DNA from: an uncultured Pelagibacteraceae bacterium | GTDB lineage: Bacteria; Pseudomonadota; Alphaproteobacteria; Pelagibacterales; Pelagibacteraceae | NCBI GenBank assembly: GCA_902584365.1 | Contig: CACHZG010000002.1 | Span: 57,832 to 121,831, forward strand | Direction: 5' to 3' | Length of the DNA: 64,000 bases | Shown here: one piece after another, positions 11,621-21,566 of the stretch | Position numbering within the stretch: position 1 is the first letter of the stretch | Layout: each line of letters starts with the position of its first letter | Program-made: the position numbers and the translations under genes | Notes under the pieces: model-generated | Seen by the model: the letters and a program-made list of their open reading frames with translations, nothing else | Told to the model about the DNA's origin: nothing | Databases searched by the model: none

Positions 11621-12340
11621 TTTATTTTCTAATTTTCTGACAAAGTAAGACACAAGTAAGATCAACACTAAGTATTCTAAAATTAAAAAAGTATATATTT
11701 CAAGAGGCCTGTAGGTAGTTGTAACTAACTCATTAGCTTTTCTTGTTAAATCTCCTATACCGATAATTGATACCAGCGAGGACATTTTTAAAACATAGAC
11801 AAATTGATTTCCCATAGCTGGTAACACAACTTTAATTGCTTGTGGAAGAATTACCAATCTCATTTTTTTCCAAAAATTCATTCCAAGTGAGTCAGATACC
11901 TCATGTTGTCCTTTAGAAATTGAATTTATCCCTGCTCTAAAGATCTCTGCTTGAAAAGCACTTTCGCTTATTGTTAAAGCAATTATCCCAGACACAAATG
12001 GAGAGAAGCTTAATCCAATCATGATTGGAAGGCCATAATAAATCCAGAGAATTAAAACTAATAAAGGAATTGCTCTAATGATTTCGACATAAGCTATATT
12101 AAAATAACTTAAAAACTTATTATTTGAAAGAGATGGTAGCGCAACAACCAAGCCAATAATCATTGCTAAAATTATTGATACTACCGATATATATATAGTA
12201 GTGGTTATTCCACTGATCAAAAATTTAAGATTTGTTAATCCCTCTATATTTTCAGGACTAAGAATATACCATCCCCATTCATAGTTTGAACTACATCCCT
12301 GTAACAAAATAAATAATGAGACTAGTTTTAAAATCTTCAC
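11606..12340 (-). CDS. polar amino acid ABC transporter permease with lipobox-like N-terminus
   Basis: HisM-type permease (GITTTIYISVVSIILAM...SESAFQAEIFRAGINSISKGQHE); N-terminus LFILLQGCSSNYEWGWY. Confidence 0.85.
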   Translation of the reverse strand: MKILKLVSLFILLQGCSSNYEWGWYILSPENIEGLTNLKFLISGITTTIYISVVSIILAMIIGLVVALPSLSNNKFLSYFNIAYVEIIRAIPLLVLILWIYYGLPIMIGLSFSPFVSGIIALTISESAFQAEIFRAGINSISKGQHEVSDSLGMNFWKKMRLVILPQAIKVVLPAMGNQFVYVLKMSSLVSIIGIGDLTRKANELVTTTYRPLEIYTFLILEYLVLILLVSYFVRKLENKLKYK

Positions 12341-12381
12341 TAATTGACTATATTTATAAATGGAAGGTATTTAAACTTAAA

Positions 12382-13161
12382 TTATAAACTATTTAAATTA
12401 TATTTTGCCTCTAAAGTCATAAAAAAACCAGAGGATTGTTTTCTTTTTATCCAATTACTTACATAATCGTTCCAGATTTTATCGCCTTTTGGAACCATCA
12501 TAGCCAGAAACGCAGGATTTTTTCCACCATCTGGAACAATAGCTAATTGAGGGTATTTGATAATCAATTTATTAGCCTCCAGTGAACTAGTTATATTTCC
12601 ATCTGCTCTTCCTGCTAAAACTTCTTGGAAATCTCTAGCTGGAGCTTCTATTGATCTTAACTTTGATTTCGGAAAAAATTCTTTAGCTTTTTCTTCCTGT
12701 GATGTGCCAAGTGTAGTCGCTATCGTAACTTTTTTGTTATTTAATGACTCCCAAGTTTGAAATTTTTTAAGATTTTTTTTAAGCACCAAAGGAACTGTGC
12801 CGTATTTAAAATAAGTAGCTGTAAAACCAGCAACTTCAGCTCTTTTAGGAGTTTTCGTTACACTTGTTGAAATATCGTATCTATCAGCAGTAATTCCCGC
12901 CACTATTGTTTTCCATTCGGCAGGTACAAACTTTACTTTCACACCCATGTCTTTTGCGAGCTCTTTCATGACATCAATATCAAAACCTTTATATTTGTTT
13001 GTGGCTGGATCTTTCATTGACATTGGATCCCAGTCTCCAGTTGTTCCCACTCTCAACTCTCCACTTTTTTGTATTGCTGCAAGCTTAGAATTTGCGTGGC
13101 CATCCGCATAGCTTACGGTTGATATTAATGAAATGATTATTGTTGCTATTACTTTTTTCAT
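12382..13161 (-). CDS. amino acid ABC transporter substrate-binding protein
   Basis: Signal peptide plus SBP_bac_3 features ([19 protein letters not shown]...[23 protein letters not shown]). Confidence 0.88.
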   Translation of the reverse strand: MKKVIATIIISLISTVSYADGHANSKLAAIQKSGELRVGTTGDWDPMSMKDPATNKYKGFDIDVMKELAKDMGVKVKFVPAEWKTIVAGITADRYDISTSVTKTPKRAEVAGFTATYFKYGTVPLVLKKNLKKFQTWESLNNKKVTIATTLGTSQEEKAKEFFPKSKLRSIEAPARDFQEVLAGRADGNITSSLEANKLIIKYPQLAIVPDGGKNPAFLAMMVPKGDKIWNDYVSNWIKRKQSSGFFMTLEAKYNLNSL

Positions 13162-13221
13162 ATCTCTTGTTTATTACAATTTTGACTTTTTATCTTTGTG
13201 CATTTTGACCCAATTAACGTC

Positions 13222-13249
13222 TTGACGTTTAACAACTTTATAATATATA
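13222..13249 (+). promoter_or_regulatory. candidate umuDC promoter (TTGACG ... TATATA)
   Basis: TTGACG at 13222 and TATATA at about 13244, roughly 16 nt spacer, immediately 5' of the LexA-like box. Confidence 0.4.
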
Positions 13250-13254
13250 TATAA

Positions 13255-13269
13255 GAACAAAACAAGAAC
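13255..13269 (+). promoter_or_regulatory. LexA/SOS box (GAAC-N7-GAAC) upstream of umuDC
   Basis: GAACAAAACAAGAAC is the exact reverse complement form of the alphaproteobacterial GTTC-N7-GTTC LexA box; just downstream of a candidate -10. Confidence 0.75.
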
Positions 13270-13272
13270 ATT

Positions 13273-13668
13273 ATGAAGATAAAAGTCCCATATTACATAC
13301 ATAAAGTAGGCGCTGGTTTTCCATCGCCAGCAACAGATTATATAGAGGATGATGTAGACTTGAATTCTCATTTAATAAAAAATGCACCAGCAACTTTTAT
13401 AATAAGAGTTCAAGGGAAATCCATGAAAGAAGTGGGCATTCACGATGGCGATCTTTTAATAGTAGACAGAAGTTTAGTAGCAAAAAATCTTTCAACAGTG
13501 GTGGCCAATGTTGGAGAAGAACTAGTAGTAAAAACATTAATGAAAGAGAAAACTGGTAATTATTTAACTTCAGGATCAAAAAATATTTCTGCAAAAATAA
13601 AACTTCAGGAAAATCCGGAGGTAATTATCTGGGGGGTTGTAACTTATGTCATACATCAATTACAGTAG
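13273..13668 (+). CDS. umuD: UmuD-like S24 peptidase, translesion synthesis subunit
   Basis: [39 protein letters not shown] (Ser) and VVKTL (Lys); followed by umuC. Confidence 0.92.
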   Translation: MKIKVPYYIHKVGAGFPSPATDYIEDDVDLNSHLIKNAPATFIIRVQGKSMKEVGIHDGDLLIVDRSLVAKNLSTVVANVGEELVVKTLMKEKTGNYLTSGSKNISAKIKLQENPEVIIWGVVTYVIHQLQ

Positions 13669-14932
13669 AAGAAATGGGAATAAGATAGCACTAGTTGATT
13701 GTAACTCGTTCTACGTTTCTTGTGAAAGATTATTTAATCCTAAGATAGAAAAAAAACCAGTAGTGGTTTTGTCAAACAATGACGGTTGCGTTATATCTAG
13801 GTCGAAAGAGGCAAAGGCAATAGGAATAAAAATGGGAGAACCATATTTTAAAGTAAAACACTTAGTAAAAAAAAATAAAATTGAAGTTTTCTCTTCCAAT
13901 TATGCTTTATACGGCGATTTATCGAGAAGAGTAATGAAAGTATTAAAAACATTTTCGCCACAAGTTGAAATATACTCAATAGATGAAGCTTTTATTGATC
14001 TATCTTTTATGGATGAAAAAGGAGTAGAGGAATATGGAAAAGAGATAAGAGAAAAAGTTTTGAAATGGGTTGGAATACCTACTAGTGTAGGTATAGCATC
14101 CACAAAAACCCTAAGCAAGGTTGCTAATCATATTGCGAAAAAAGAAAGAAATGGGGTTATGTATTTAAATAAAAACATAGACTTAATTTTAAAAAATTTT
14201 CCAATTGAAGATGTCTGGGGTGTAGGAAAACAATTATCAAAATTTTATAAGAAAAATGATATAAAAACTGCATACGATTTAAAAAACGCATCAAGCACAT
14301 GGGTTAAAAAGGGTACAAATGTATTAGGAGCAAAAACTGCAATGGAGCTGAGAGAAGTACCCTGTATAAATTTACAAATAGATCAGGAAAAAAGAAAAAA
14401 TTGCTGTGTGTCCCGTTCATTTGGTAGAAAAGTGGATAACATTAATGAACTAGAGGAAGCAGTTATAACTCACTGTTTAAATGCTGCAGAAAAAATTAGA
14501 GCAGATAGTCAAGTTGCAAAAACAATAACGGTTTTTATAAGAACAAGCCCGTTTGACAAAAACAAAAGGTATTATTCAAATTCAAGAACTTTGGATTTTC
14601 CAATAGCAACTAGCAATAGTATAGAAATGATTAAACAAGCTGTAAAAGCTCTTAACGATATTTATAAATATGATTATAAGTATCAAAAAGCTGGAGTAAT
14701 ACTGTCAAACTTAAAAGACTCCAAGAACAATCAAGAAAATTTATTAACTCCTTTATTAGAAGATAAATCTAAAACATTAATGAAAGCCATTGACTATACA
14801 AACACAAAATATGGAAGATATGCAATTAGCATAGCACAAGCAGGACTTAGCAAAGGATGGAAAATGAGAAGAGAGCATTCATCAAAAATTGATACAGCCT
14901 CATTTGACTCATTACCAATAATTGGTATATAG
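13646..14932 (+). CDS. umuC: Y-family DNA polymerase V subunit UmuC
   Basis: [33 protein letters not shown] and [11 protein letters not shown] motifs. Confidence 0.95.
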   Translation: MSYINYSRRNGNKIALVDCNSFYVSCERLFNPKIEKKPVVVLSNNDGCVISRSKEAKAIGIKMGEPYFKVKHLVKKNKIEVFSSNYALYGDLSRRVMKVLKTFSPQVEIYSIDEAFIDLSFMDEKGVEEYGKEIREKVLKWVGIPTSVGIASTKTLSKVANHIAKKERNGVMYLNKNIDLILKNFPIEDVWGVGKQLSKFYKKNDIKTAYDLKNASSTWVKKGTNVLGAKTAMELREVPCINLQIDQEKRKNCCVSRSFGRKVDNINELEEAVITHCLNAAEKIRADSQVAKTITVFIRTSPFDKNKRYYSNSRTLDFPIATSNSIEMIKQAVKALNDIYKYDYKYQKAGVILSNLKDSKNNQENLLTPLLEDKSKTLMKAIDYTNTKYGRYAISIAQAGLSKGWKMRREHSSKIDTASFDSLPIIGI

Positions 14933-15007
14933 ATATTCATGGGGTGTCTAAACGACTGAGATCATACCCAAAGAACCTGACCGGTAATTCAGTGAGGGAT
15001 TAATGGA
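14933..15007 (+). ncRNA. TPP riboswitch (THI element)
   Basis: GGGGTGTC...GACTGAGATCATACCC..GAACCTGACCGGTAATTCAGTGAGGGA matches the TPP aptamer consensus; directly 5' of the transporter ATG at 15003. Confidence 0.92.
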
Positions 15008-16451
15008 AAAAACACAATTAACTTCGCAGATTTCTTTAATGGTAATCCTATTAGTAGGATTTTTTTTTGTAATATTGGGTTATACAAACTCAAAAAAAAA
15101 CACTAATAATAAAAGTTACATTGTCGGTAATAGAGATGAAACCATCTTTTCTTTAACAGCAAGCCTGTCAGCATCAGCATTAGGTGCATGGATATTATTT
15201 GGCCCGGCGTCAGCAGCAACTTGGGGAGGAATAGGTGCAGTAATAGGTTATTCATGCGGAACAGCGGCACCAATGTTATTTTTATTAAATTTTGGACCAA
15301 AAATTAGAAAAGAATTTCCCCAAGGAATGTCGATAACTGATTTTGTAAAAAAAAGATTTGGATTAGAAATTCTTAAAATAATCATAATTCTAATCTTATT
15401 TTATTTAACGATTTTTTTGATTGCTGAAGTAACAGCTATTGCTTTTTTATTAAATTTAATCTCAAACACACCTTTATGGATAACGTCCGGACTAACTTTA
15501 ATAACCTGTCTACTGTATGTATTAAAAGGGGGTTTTAAACTATCAATTATTACTGATAAATATCAATTTTCAATTATTGTTGTATTAATTTTTTTTTCTC
15601 TATTTTTAATTTTGAATAACTTAGAAATGAATAGTTATAAACTAATTAGTAAAAACGTACCCAATCTTTTAAGTGAAAAAAACTTTGTAAATTATACCGC
15701 TGGTTTAACCTTTTTCATAGCAGTAGCCGCAACTAATTTATTTCACCAAGGTAATTGGCAAAGGGTATTCGCTGCAAAAGATAATTCAGTTTTAAAAAAA
15801 AGTTTAATTTATTCATCAATAATTTCATTCTTAATAGTTTTTTGGATGGGTTATACAGGTTTGATATCTTTTTCATTGGAGCCTAATGTGAATCCAGATT
15901 TAGCATTCTTTAGCTTAATCTTTTCTAATAATAGCTTTGTAATTATTATTATATTGATTTTAGCTTTAGTGTTAACATTGAGCACAATTGATACACTAAT
16001 TAATGCTATCTCAAGTTTAATAATTATAAATGGAAAAGAAATAAATAAATATTTCATTGGAAAAGAAATAAAAAATAAAGTCAATAAACTTATATTGTTG
16101 TTAAGTTTTTTTGTTTTTATTTTAGCTTCGAAGGGATATAGTATCTTATATTTATTTTTACTTGCTGATCTTCTTTGTTGTGCTGCAGTTATTACGATAT
16201 TTTATGGTTTTATAAATAAGAAATTCGATTTTAAAATAGCAAAAATTTCTATTATATCAGGATTGATATCAGGATTATTCTTTTTTCCTAATCAAACATT
16301 TCAATCAAGCATATTAGTAGGAAATATTATTTCTCAAGATAATTTAAGCCCACTTATTTCAACAAATTTACTTTTTATTTCATTCTTGGTGGCGTTATTT
16401 GTACCCTTAATTATTATCATGACTTATTGTTTACGTAATTCATTTAGATAA
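15003..16451 (+). CDS. thiV: sodium:solute symporter family transporter under TPP riboswitch control (putative thiamin-precursor transporter, ThiV-like)
   Basis: SSS-type multi-TM protein (482 aa; SLSASALGAWILFGPASAATWGG) preceded by a TPP riboswitch; symbol assigned by context. Confidence 0.8.
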   Translation: MEKTQLTSQISLMVILLVGFFFVILGYTNSKKNTNNKSYIVGNRDETIFSLTASLSASALGAWILFGPASAATWGGIGAVIGYSCGTAAPMLFLLNFGPKIRKEFPQGMSITDFVKKRFGLEILKIIIILILFYLTIFLIAEVTAIAFLLNLISNTPLWITSGLTLITCLLYVLKGGFKLSIITDKYQFSIIVVLIFFSLFLILNNLEMNSYKLISKNVPNLLSEKNFVNYTAGLTFFIAVAATNLFHQGNWQRVFAAKDNSVLKKSLIYSSIISFLIVFWMGYTGLISFSLEPNVNPDLAFFSLIFSNNSFVIIIILILALVLTLSTIDTLINAISSLIIINGKEINKYFIGKEIKNKVNKLILLLSFFVFILASKGYSILYLFLLADLLCCAAVITIFYGFINKKFDFKIAKISIISGLISGLFFFPNQTFQSSILVGNIISQDNLSPLISTNLLFISFLVALFVPLIIIMTYCLRNSFR

Positions 16452-17296
16452 ATAACAACAGCAATCCAAATTATCATGAAACCTAAAAATCTTTCTAAAG
16501 TTAATACTTCACCAAAATACGAAATTCCAAGTAAAAATTGAGATGTAGGAGTCAAAAATAAAATCATACTTGCAGGACCTATACCAACAATTTTAAAACC
16601 AAGAGTATATAAAAACAAAGGTACCAAAGTCATAAATCCAGACCAAAATAAATAAAACGACAAAAGAGGCTCATTAAATGAAAATACATTCAAATTTAAT
16701 TTCATTAAATAAATAAATATGATGATAGCTATTGGTGAAATTAATAAAGTTTCTATAAAAAGACCAATATCAGACGATACTTTAATCTTTTTTCTAATAA
16801 GACCATATAAACTAAAAGTAATTGCCACAGTTAGACCAATCCATGGTAGTTCACCCAATTTTAATAAAAAATAAATTAATGAGATAATCACTAAAATTAC
16901 AGCAATAAATTGGTTTCTATTTAACTTTTCATTTAAAAATATTTTACCTAAAAAAACACTTATTATTGGATAAATGTAATAACCCAAACTAGAGTCTAAT
17001 AGCCTATTAACACTTACAGCATAAAGCCATGTGCCCCAATTAATACTGACTAATAATCCGGATATAAAAAGAAGAAATTGGTTTTTCTTCTTTTTAATTA
17101 TTTGAAGAAATTCTGGCCATTTTTTATAAATACTGGTTGTTAAAAATAAAAGCACAGCAGTCCAAATAGTTCTATGGACAGTAAGTTCAATAAAAGAGGC
17201 AAATGAAACAAACTTAAAAAAAATTGTGCCCACTACTCCCCACCAAAGTGAGGCAAAAGCAGCATAAAAAATTCCAGATAACTGTCTTTGTTGCAT
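16424..17296 (-). CDS. rarD: EamA/RarD family transporter
   Basis: About 10-TM, 290 aa; GIFYAAFASLWWGVVGTIFFKFV, NWGTWLYAVSVNRLLDSSLGYYIYPIISVFLG. Confidence 0.85.
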   Translation of the reverse strand: MQQRQLSGIFYAAFASLWWGVVGTIFFKFVSFASFIELTVHRTIWTAVLLFLTTSIYKKWPEFLQIIKKKKNQFLLFISGLLVSINWGTWLYAVSVNRLLDSSLGYYIYPIISVFLGKIFLNEKLNRNQFIAVILVIISLIYFLLKLGELPWIGLTVAITFSLYGLIRKKIKVSSDIGLFIETLLISPIAIIIFIYLMKLNLNVFSFNEPLLSFYLFWSGFMTLVPLFLYTLGFKIVGIGPASMILFLTPTSQFLLGISYFGEVLTLERFLGFMIIWIAVVIYLNELRKQ

Positions 17297-17350
17297 GATA
17301 AACTTGGTGCAATATAGTTAAAATTTCATTATAAAGATATTAATACTTAT

Positions 17351-17445
17351 GGTGAGATGGGTGAGTTGGTTTAAACCATCGGTTTGCTAAACCGACGTAC
17401 GGTTGAAAAGCCGTACCGAGGGTTCGAATCCCTCTCTCACCGCCA
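17351..17445 (+). tRNA. tRNA-Ser (GCT), with encoded CCA
   Basis: Acceptor GGTGAGA/TCTCACC, anticodon stem-loop CGGTTTGCTAAACCG, long variable arm, GGTTCGAATCC T-loop, CCA. Confidence 0.95.
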
Positions 17446-17448
17446 GAA

Positions 17449-19680
17449 TTATCTTAAAAAGCCTTCCATTTTTACTGGTTGTTTATTTATCATGTATTTG
17501 TAAACATTTACGTTTTCAAGAACTCTTTGAACGTAATTTCTAGTCTCTTTAAATCTAATTAACTCAATCCAATCAATGTAACTAATCTGACCCTTGGAAG
17601 GGTCACCATTTACTCTTCTCCATGTTTTAACCCTATTAGGACCTGCATTGTACGCAGCAATAGCAAAAGGATAAACACCACCATAATCCTCTAATAAAGA
17701 ATTAAAATAATAAGTACCTAACTTAATGTTATATTCGGGATCTTGTGTTAAGCCAGAGATACTATAGGGAAGTCCGGCTTGCTTCGCTACAATTTTTGCT
17801 GTGTATTTCATCAACTGCATCATCCCTCTAGCTCCAGCATAACTATAGGCTTTTCTATCAAATTCACTTTCTTGTCTAATTATTGCCAAGATAAGTTCAG
17901 AACGCGGCATTGCCTTAGAATTAATTGTTCTCGGTGTGGTAATAATGGGGTAATTATAATTTAAATAAAATCTTTTTTCATAGGAAGCCTTTTTTGAAAT
18001 TTGTATCGCAAAATCATATCTTTCAACCTCAACTGCTAATCTTGCAGCTAATACCTCGCTACCTCTTTCTATGTCTAGCGAAGCTAAATGTTTTAAAATA
18101 TCTTTAGTATATTTAGTTTGATCTAGTTCTTTTAAAATTTTTACAATCTTAATTAATTTATTTTTTTCAAATTCTTTTTCATATTCTTTTGAAAATTTTG
18201 TTCCATCGTCCAATTCTATATTTGGTGATATATTTAACTCTTTTAAACTTAATTGTCCGTAATATGTCGTCAAAAATTGAGAGCCTTCTAAAAAATAGTT
18301 TTCTGCTAATTTATCATTTCCTAAAGCTTTGTATGACTTGCCTAACCAATATGCTCCTCTTGAAAGACTTATAGGATAGCTAACATTATCATAAAAATTT
18401 AAAAAATGGTTTATTGCATATTCTTGAGAGTTTAAAAAACTATGTGCTACCCAACCAGATAACCATTCTGCCTCTGCAAATTCAGGTCCAGATGTTAACG
18501 AGTGTTCACTTGCGATTTTATAAGCAGTTTTATATCTTTTCTTATATATAAGTGATCTTACAATACTTTCTCTTTGCTTCCACCATAAATCAGCCCTTTT
18601 TAATTCATCCTCAGATTTATTTGAATTTTCATACAAAATTTGCAGTGAAGACTCTAATCGACCTCTACGGTTTCTCCATCTTAATCTGTCATATTGTAAT
18701 CCAATGTCATTTTTAAATTTTTCAGGAACTTTTGATATTGCATTATCAACACCATATGAATTACTCATTAATATTTGTCTTGCATTGTATAGGGCCTTAT
18801 AATCTTTTGGCAAATAGACTAAAAGTCTTTTCAAATCCCAATATTTTCTCTCCCAAGATAGATATTCAGCTCTCTTTATATGATCATCAGATGATAAAAT
18901 TTTCTTAAATTTATTCTTATAGTATCGTAATTGACTTCTACTAAGATCTGCTGTGACCCATCCTTCTTTGATTAGTTCGTTAACATCACTATTTGATTTC
19001 TTTTTTAATAAAGCTTCTGCTAATTTTAATTTACCAGTACCACTTACGGGAGGATAATTTTCAAACCAATTTATTATAATATTAGGAGTTGAACTCTTTA
19101 AATTAATTTTTTGTTCAGCCAAATACTGTAATCGTCCTATTCTTGGATAATAAGTGTTTTTCTGAATAAAAGTTATATAATCATTAAAACTTGCATTGTT
19201 CCCTGTTTTAAGCAAATAGAGCCATTGTATAAAATTCTTAAAATCTTTATCTCTAATTCTCATTGAAGATTTGTAAGCTGTAATCCATTTCTTATTTTTT
19301 ACATGTTCAAATACTATTTTTGCGTTATCAAAGTCTTTTTGACTTAAATAATTTGATTTTTTTACAGTTTTTGTTTTTCTGTAAGTCTCAGGCTTTTTTT
19401 GAGGTAGAATTAAATTTGTATTTATAATTTTTTTTTCGGTAAGCTTTATATTTGCTTTTTCCTCAATTTTTTTATCGATCTTTTTTTCCTCTACCTGTTT
19501 TTTTTCTTTGATAACAGGTTTTTTACTAGGTACAATCTGTGTATTTTTATTGATATTTCTCTCAATCTTCTTAAATACAGACGGTTTCTCTTTTGGTAAA
19601 ATTATTTCATTAGAAAAAATAGATTGAGTAAATATTGAAAATAATAAGAATAGTACTAGACTAATTAAACGAATAAGCAT
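17449..19680 (-). CDS. slt: soluble lytic murein transglycosylase
   Basis: C-terminal SLT domain AIIRQESEFDRKAYSYAGARGMMQLM...AIAAYNAGPNRVKTW; signal peptide; TPR-like region. Confidence 0.9.
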   Translation of the reverse strand: MLIRLISLVLFLLFSIFTQSIFSNEIILPKEKPSVFKKIERNINKNTQIVPSKKPVIKEKKQVEEKKIDKKIEEKANIKLTEKKIINTNLILPQKKPETYRKTKTVKKSNYLSQKDFDNAKIVFEHVKNKKWITAYKSSMRIRDKDFKNFIQWLYLLKTGNNASFNDYITFIQKNTYYPRIGRLQYLAEQKINLKSSTPNIIINWFENYPPVSGTGKLKLAEALLKKKSNSDVNELIKEGWVTADLSRSQLRYYKNKFKKILSSDDHIKRAEYLSWERKYWDLKRLLVYLPKDYKALYNARQILMSNSYGVDNAISKVPEKFKNDIGLQYDRLRWRNRRGRLESSLQILYENSNKSEDELKRADLWWKQRESIVRSLIYKKRYKTAYKIASEHSLTSGPEFAEAEWLSGWVAHSFLNSQEYAINHFLNFYDNVSYPISLSRGAYWLGKSYKALGNDKLAENYFLEGSQFLTTYYGQLSLKELNISPNIELDDGTKFSKEYEKEFEKNKLIKIVKILKELDQTKYTKDILKHLASLDIERGSEVLAARLAVEVERYDFAIQISKKASYEKRFYLNYNYPIITTPRTINSKAMPRSELILAIIRQESEFDRKAYSYAGARGMMQLMKYTAKIVAKQAGLPYSISGLTQDPEYNIKLGTYYFNSLLEDYGGVYPFAIAAYNAGPNRVKTWRRVNGDPSKGQISYIDWIELIRFKETRNYVQRVLENVNVYKYMINKQPVKMEGFLR

Positions 19681-19712
19681 AATTTATTGTTTAGATATTC
19701 TTATATTGATTT

Positions 19713-20588
19713 ATGTTTAAAGGTTCAATCGTTGCTTTAATTACCCCATTCAATAATGATAAATTGAATGAGGAAAATTACGTTAAATTAATCCATCATC
19801 ACTTAGAAAATGGCACAAATGGTGTTGTACCGGCAGGTACAACGGGTGAGTCTCCAACTTTATCCCACAGTGAACATAATAAGGTGATCGAATTAGCGAT
19901 TAAAGAGTGCAAAGGTAAAATACCCGTGATAGCAGGCACAGGATCTAATTCAACATCTGAAGCAATTGAACTTTCCGTACATGCAGAAAAATCAGGGGCC
20001 GATGGTTTGCTCATTGTGACTCCATATTACAATAAACCAACACAGGAAGGGTTATATCAGCATTACAAAAAGATTAATGACAGTGTAGGTATTCCAATAG
20101 TAATTTATAATATTCCATCCAGATCTGTAATTGATATGTCCGTAGATACTATGGCAAAATTATATGAACTAAAAAATATTGTTGGTGTAAAAGATGCAAC
20201 AGGTGATTTAAGTAGAGTTGATAAACAATTAAAAGCTATGGGTAAAGATTTTATTCAATTGACAGGAGAAGATGGAAACGCTCTAGAGTTTTATAGAAGG
20301 GGAGGAGTTGGGTGCATTGGTGTTACCGCAAATGTTGCACCTAAACTTTGTTCTGAATTTCAATCGGAATTATCAAAAAATATTAACAGCAAAAGAGCTG
20401 AAGAAATAAATAAACTTTTACTACCCTTACATAATGCTTTATTTATTGAAAGCAACCCTTCACCGGTAAAATACGCAGCGTCTTTACTTAAATTATCATC
20501 ACCGACTGTTAGGTTGCCATTGGTAGAAGTTAAAAAAAAAACAAAAGATGAAGTTCTTAAAGCACTCAAATTCGCAAAATTAATTTAA
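19713..20588 (+). CDS. dapA: 4-hydroxy-tetrahydrodipicolinate synthase
   Basis: [14 protein letters not shown] and [27 protein letters not shown] motifs. Confidence 0.95.
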   Translation: MFKGSIVALITPFNNDKLNEENYVKLIHHHLENGTNGVVPAGTTGESPTLSHSEHNKVIELAIKECKGKIPVIAGTGSNSTSEAIELSVHAEKSGADGLLIVTPYYNKPTQEGLYQHYKKINDSVGIPIVIYNIPSRSVIDMSVDTMAKLYELKNIVGVKDATGDLSRVDKQLKAMGKDFIQLTGEDGNALEFYRRGGVGCIGVTANVAPKLCSEFQSELSKNINSKRAEEINKLLLPLHNALFIESNPSPVKYAASLLKLSSPTVRLPLVEVKKKTKDEVLKALKFAKLI

Positions 20589-21061
20589 TGAAACATAAAG
20601 TTTCATCTGGAAAAAAAATTGTATGTTTGAATAGAAAAGCATCATTTGATTATTTTTTTAAAGAAATATTTGAAGCAGGAATTTGCTTAAAGGGGTCTGA
20701 AGTAAAATCACTAAGAGAAGGCAGAGGGAATATAACTGACTCCTATGCTGTCGATAAAGGTGGAGAAATTTTTTTAATAAATTCTCATATACCTCTTTAT
20801 AAGCAGTCCTCATATAACAACCATAATCCAAAAAACGACAGAAAACTTCTTTTAAATAAAAAAGAAATCAACAAATTAATCGGTAGGATTAATCGCGATG
20901 GATTAACAATTGTTCCTACCAAAATTTATTTCTTAAAAGGTAAAGCTAAAGTTGAAATAGCTGTAGCTAAAGGAAAAAAACTTTATGACAAAAGAGAGAC
21001 TATAAAAAAAAGAGACTGGAACAGAGAGAAAGCCAAAATATTTGCAAAAAAAAATAAATGA
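20588..21061 (+). CDS. smpB: SsrA-binding protein SmpB
   Basis: [40 protein letters not shown]. Confidence 0.95.
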   Translation: MKHKVSSGKKIVCLNRKASFDYFFKEIFEAGICLKGSEVKSLREGRGNITDSYAVDKGGEIFLINSHIPLYKQSSYNNHNPKNDRKLLLNKKEINKLIGRINRDGLTIVPTKIYFLKGKAKVEIAVAKGKKLYDKRETIKKRDWNREKAKIFAKKNK

Positions 21062-21549
21062 TATATTTAAGTATTGGATCCAATTTAAAATCTGTTTGGG
21101 GTAATAAGATTGATAATATAAATAAATGCATTTTTTTGATTTCCAAATTTGCAAAAATTAAAGATATATCAAATTTTTATAAAACTCCGTCATATCCAAA
21201 CAGATTATTCCCAAATTTTGTTAATGTAATAATTAGGATAGAATATAAAGGTAATCCACATAAACTTCTAAGAAACTTAAATTTAATTGAAAAATTTATG
21301 GGTAGGATAAAAAGAATCAAAAATTCTCCTAGAGTTTGTGACATTGATATAATTGACTTTAATGGTCTAGTAATTGAAAATAAAATTCTCAATTTACCAC
21401 ATCCCAGTATGCATAAAAGAAATTTTGTTTTATTTCCTCTGAGAGATGTTTCTCCTAATTGGCATCATCCTGTTACAAAGAAAAATATTGATTTTTTAAC
21501 CAAAAAATTAAGCCTCAGCTCACATATAGAGATTACAAGAATTCGATAA
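21058..21549 (+). CDS. folK: HPPK (2-amino-4-hydroxy-6-hydroxymethyldihydropteridine diphosphokinase)
   Basis: IYLSIGSNL...[14 protein letters not shown]...[19 protein letters not shown]. Confidence 0.93.
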   Translation: MIYLSIGSNLKSVWGNKIDNINKCIFLISKFAKIKDISNFYKTPSYPNRLFPNFVNVIIRIEYKGNPHKLLRNLNLIEKFMGRIKRIKNSPRVCDIDIIDFNGLVIENKILNLPHPSMHKRNFVLFPLRDVSPNWHHPVTKKNIDFLTKKLSLSSHIEITRIR

Positions 21550-21566
21550 AATGTTATAAATATTAT

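Noticed and set aside
13174-13371. Minus-strand ORF across the umuD upstream region
   Set aside because: Overlaps the promoter/LexA box and umuD antisense; low-complexity translation.
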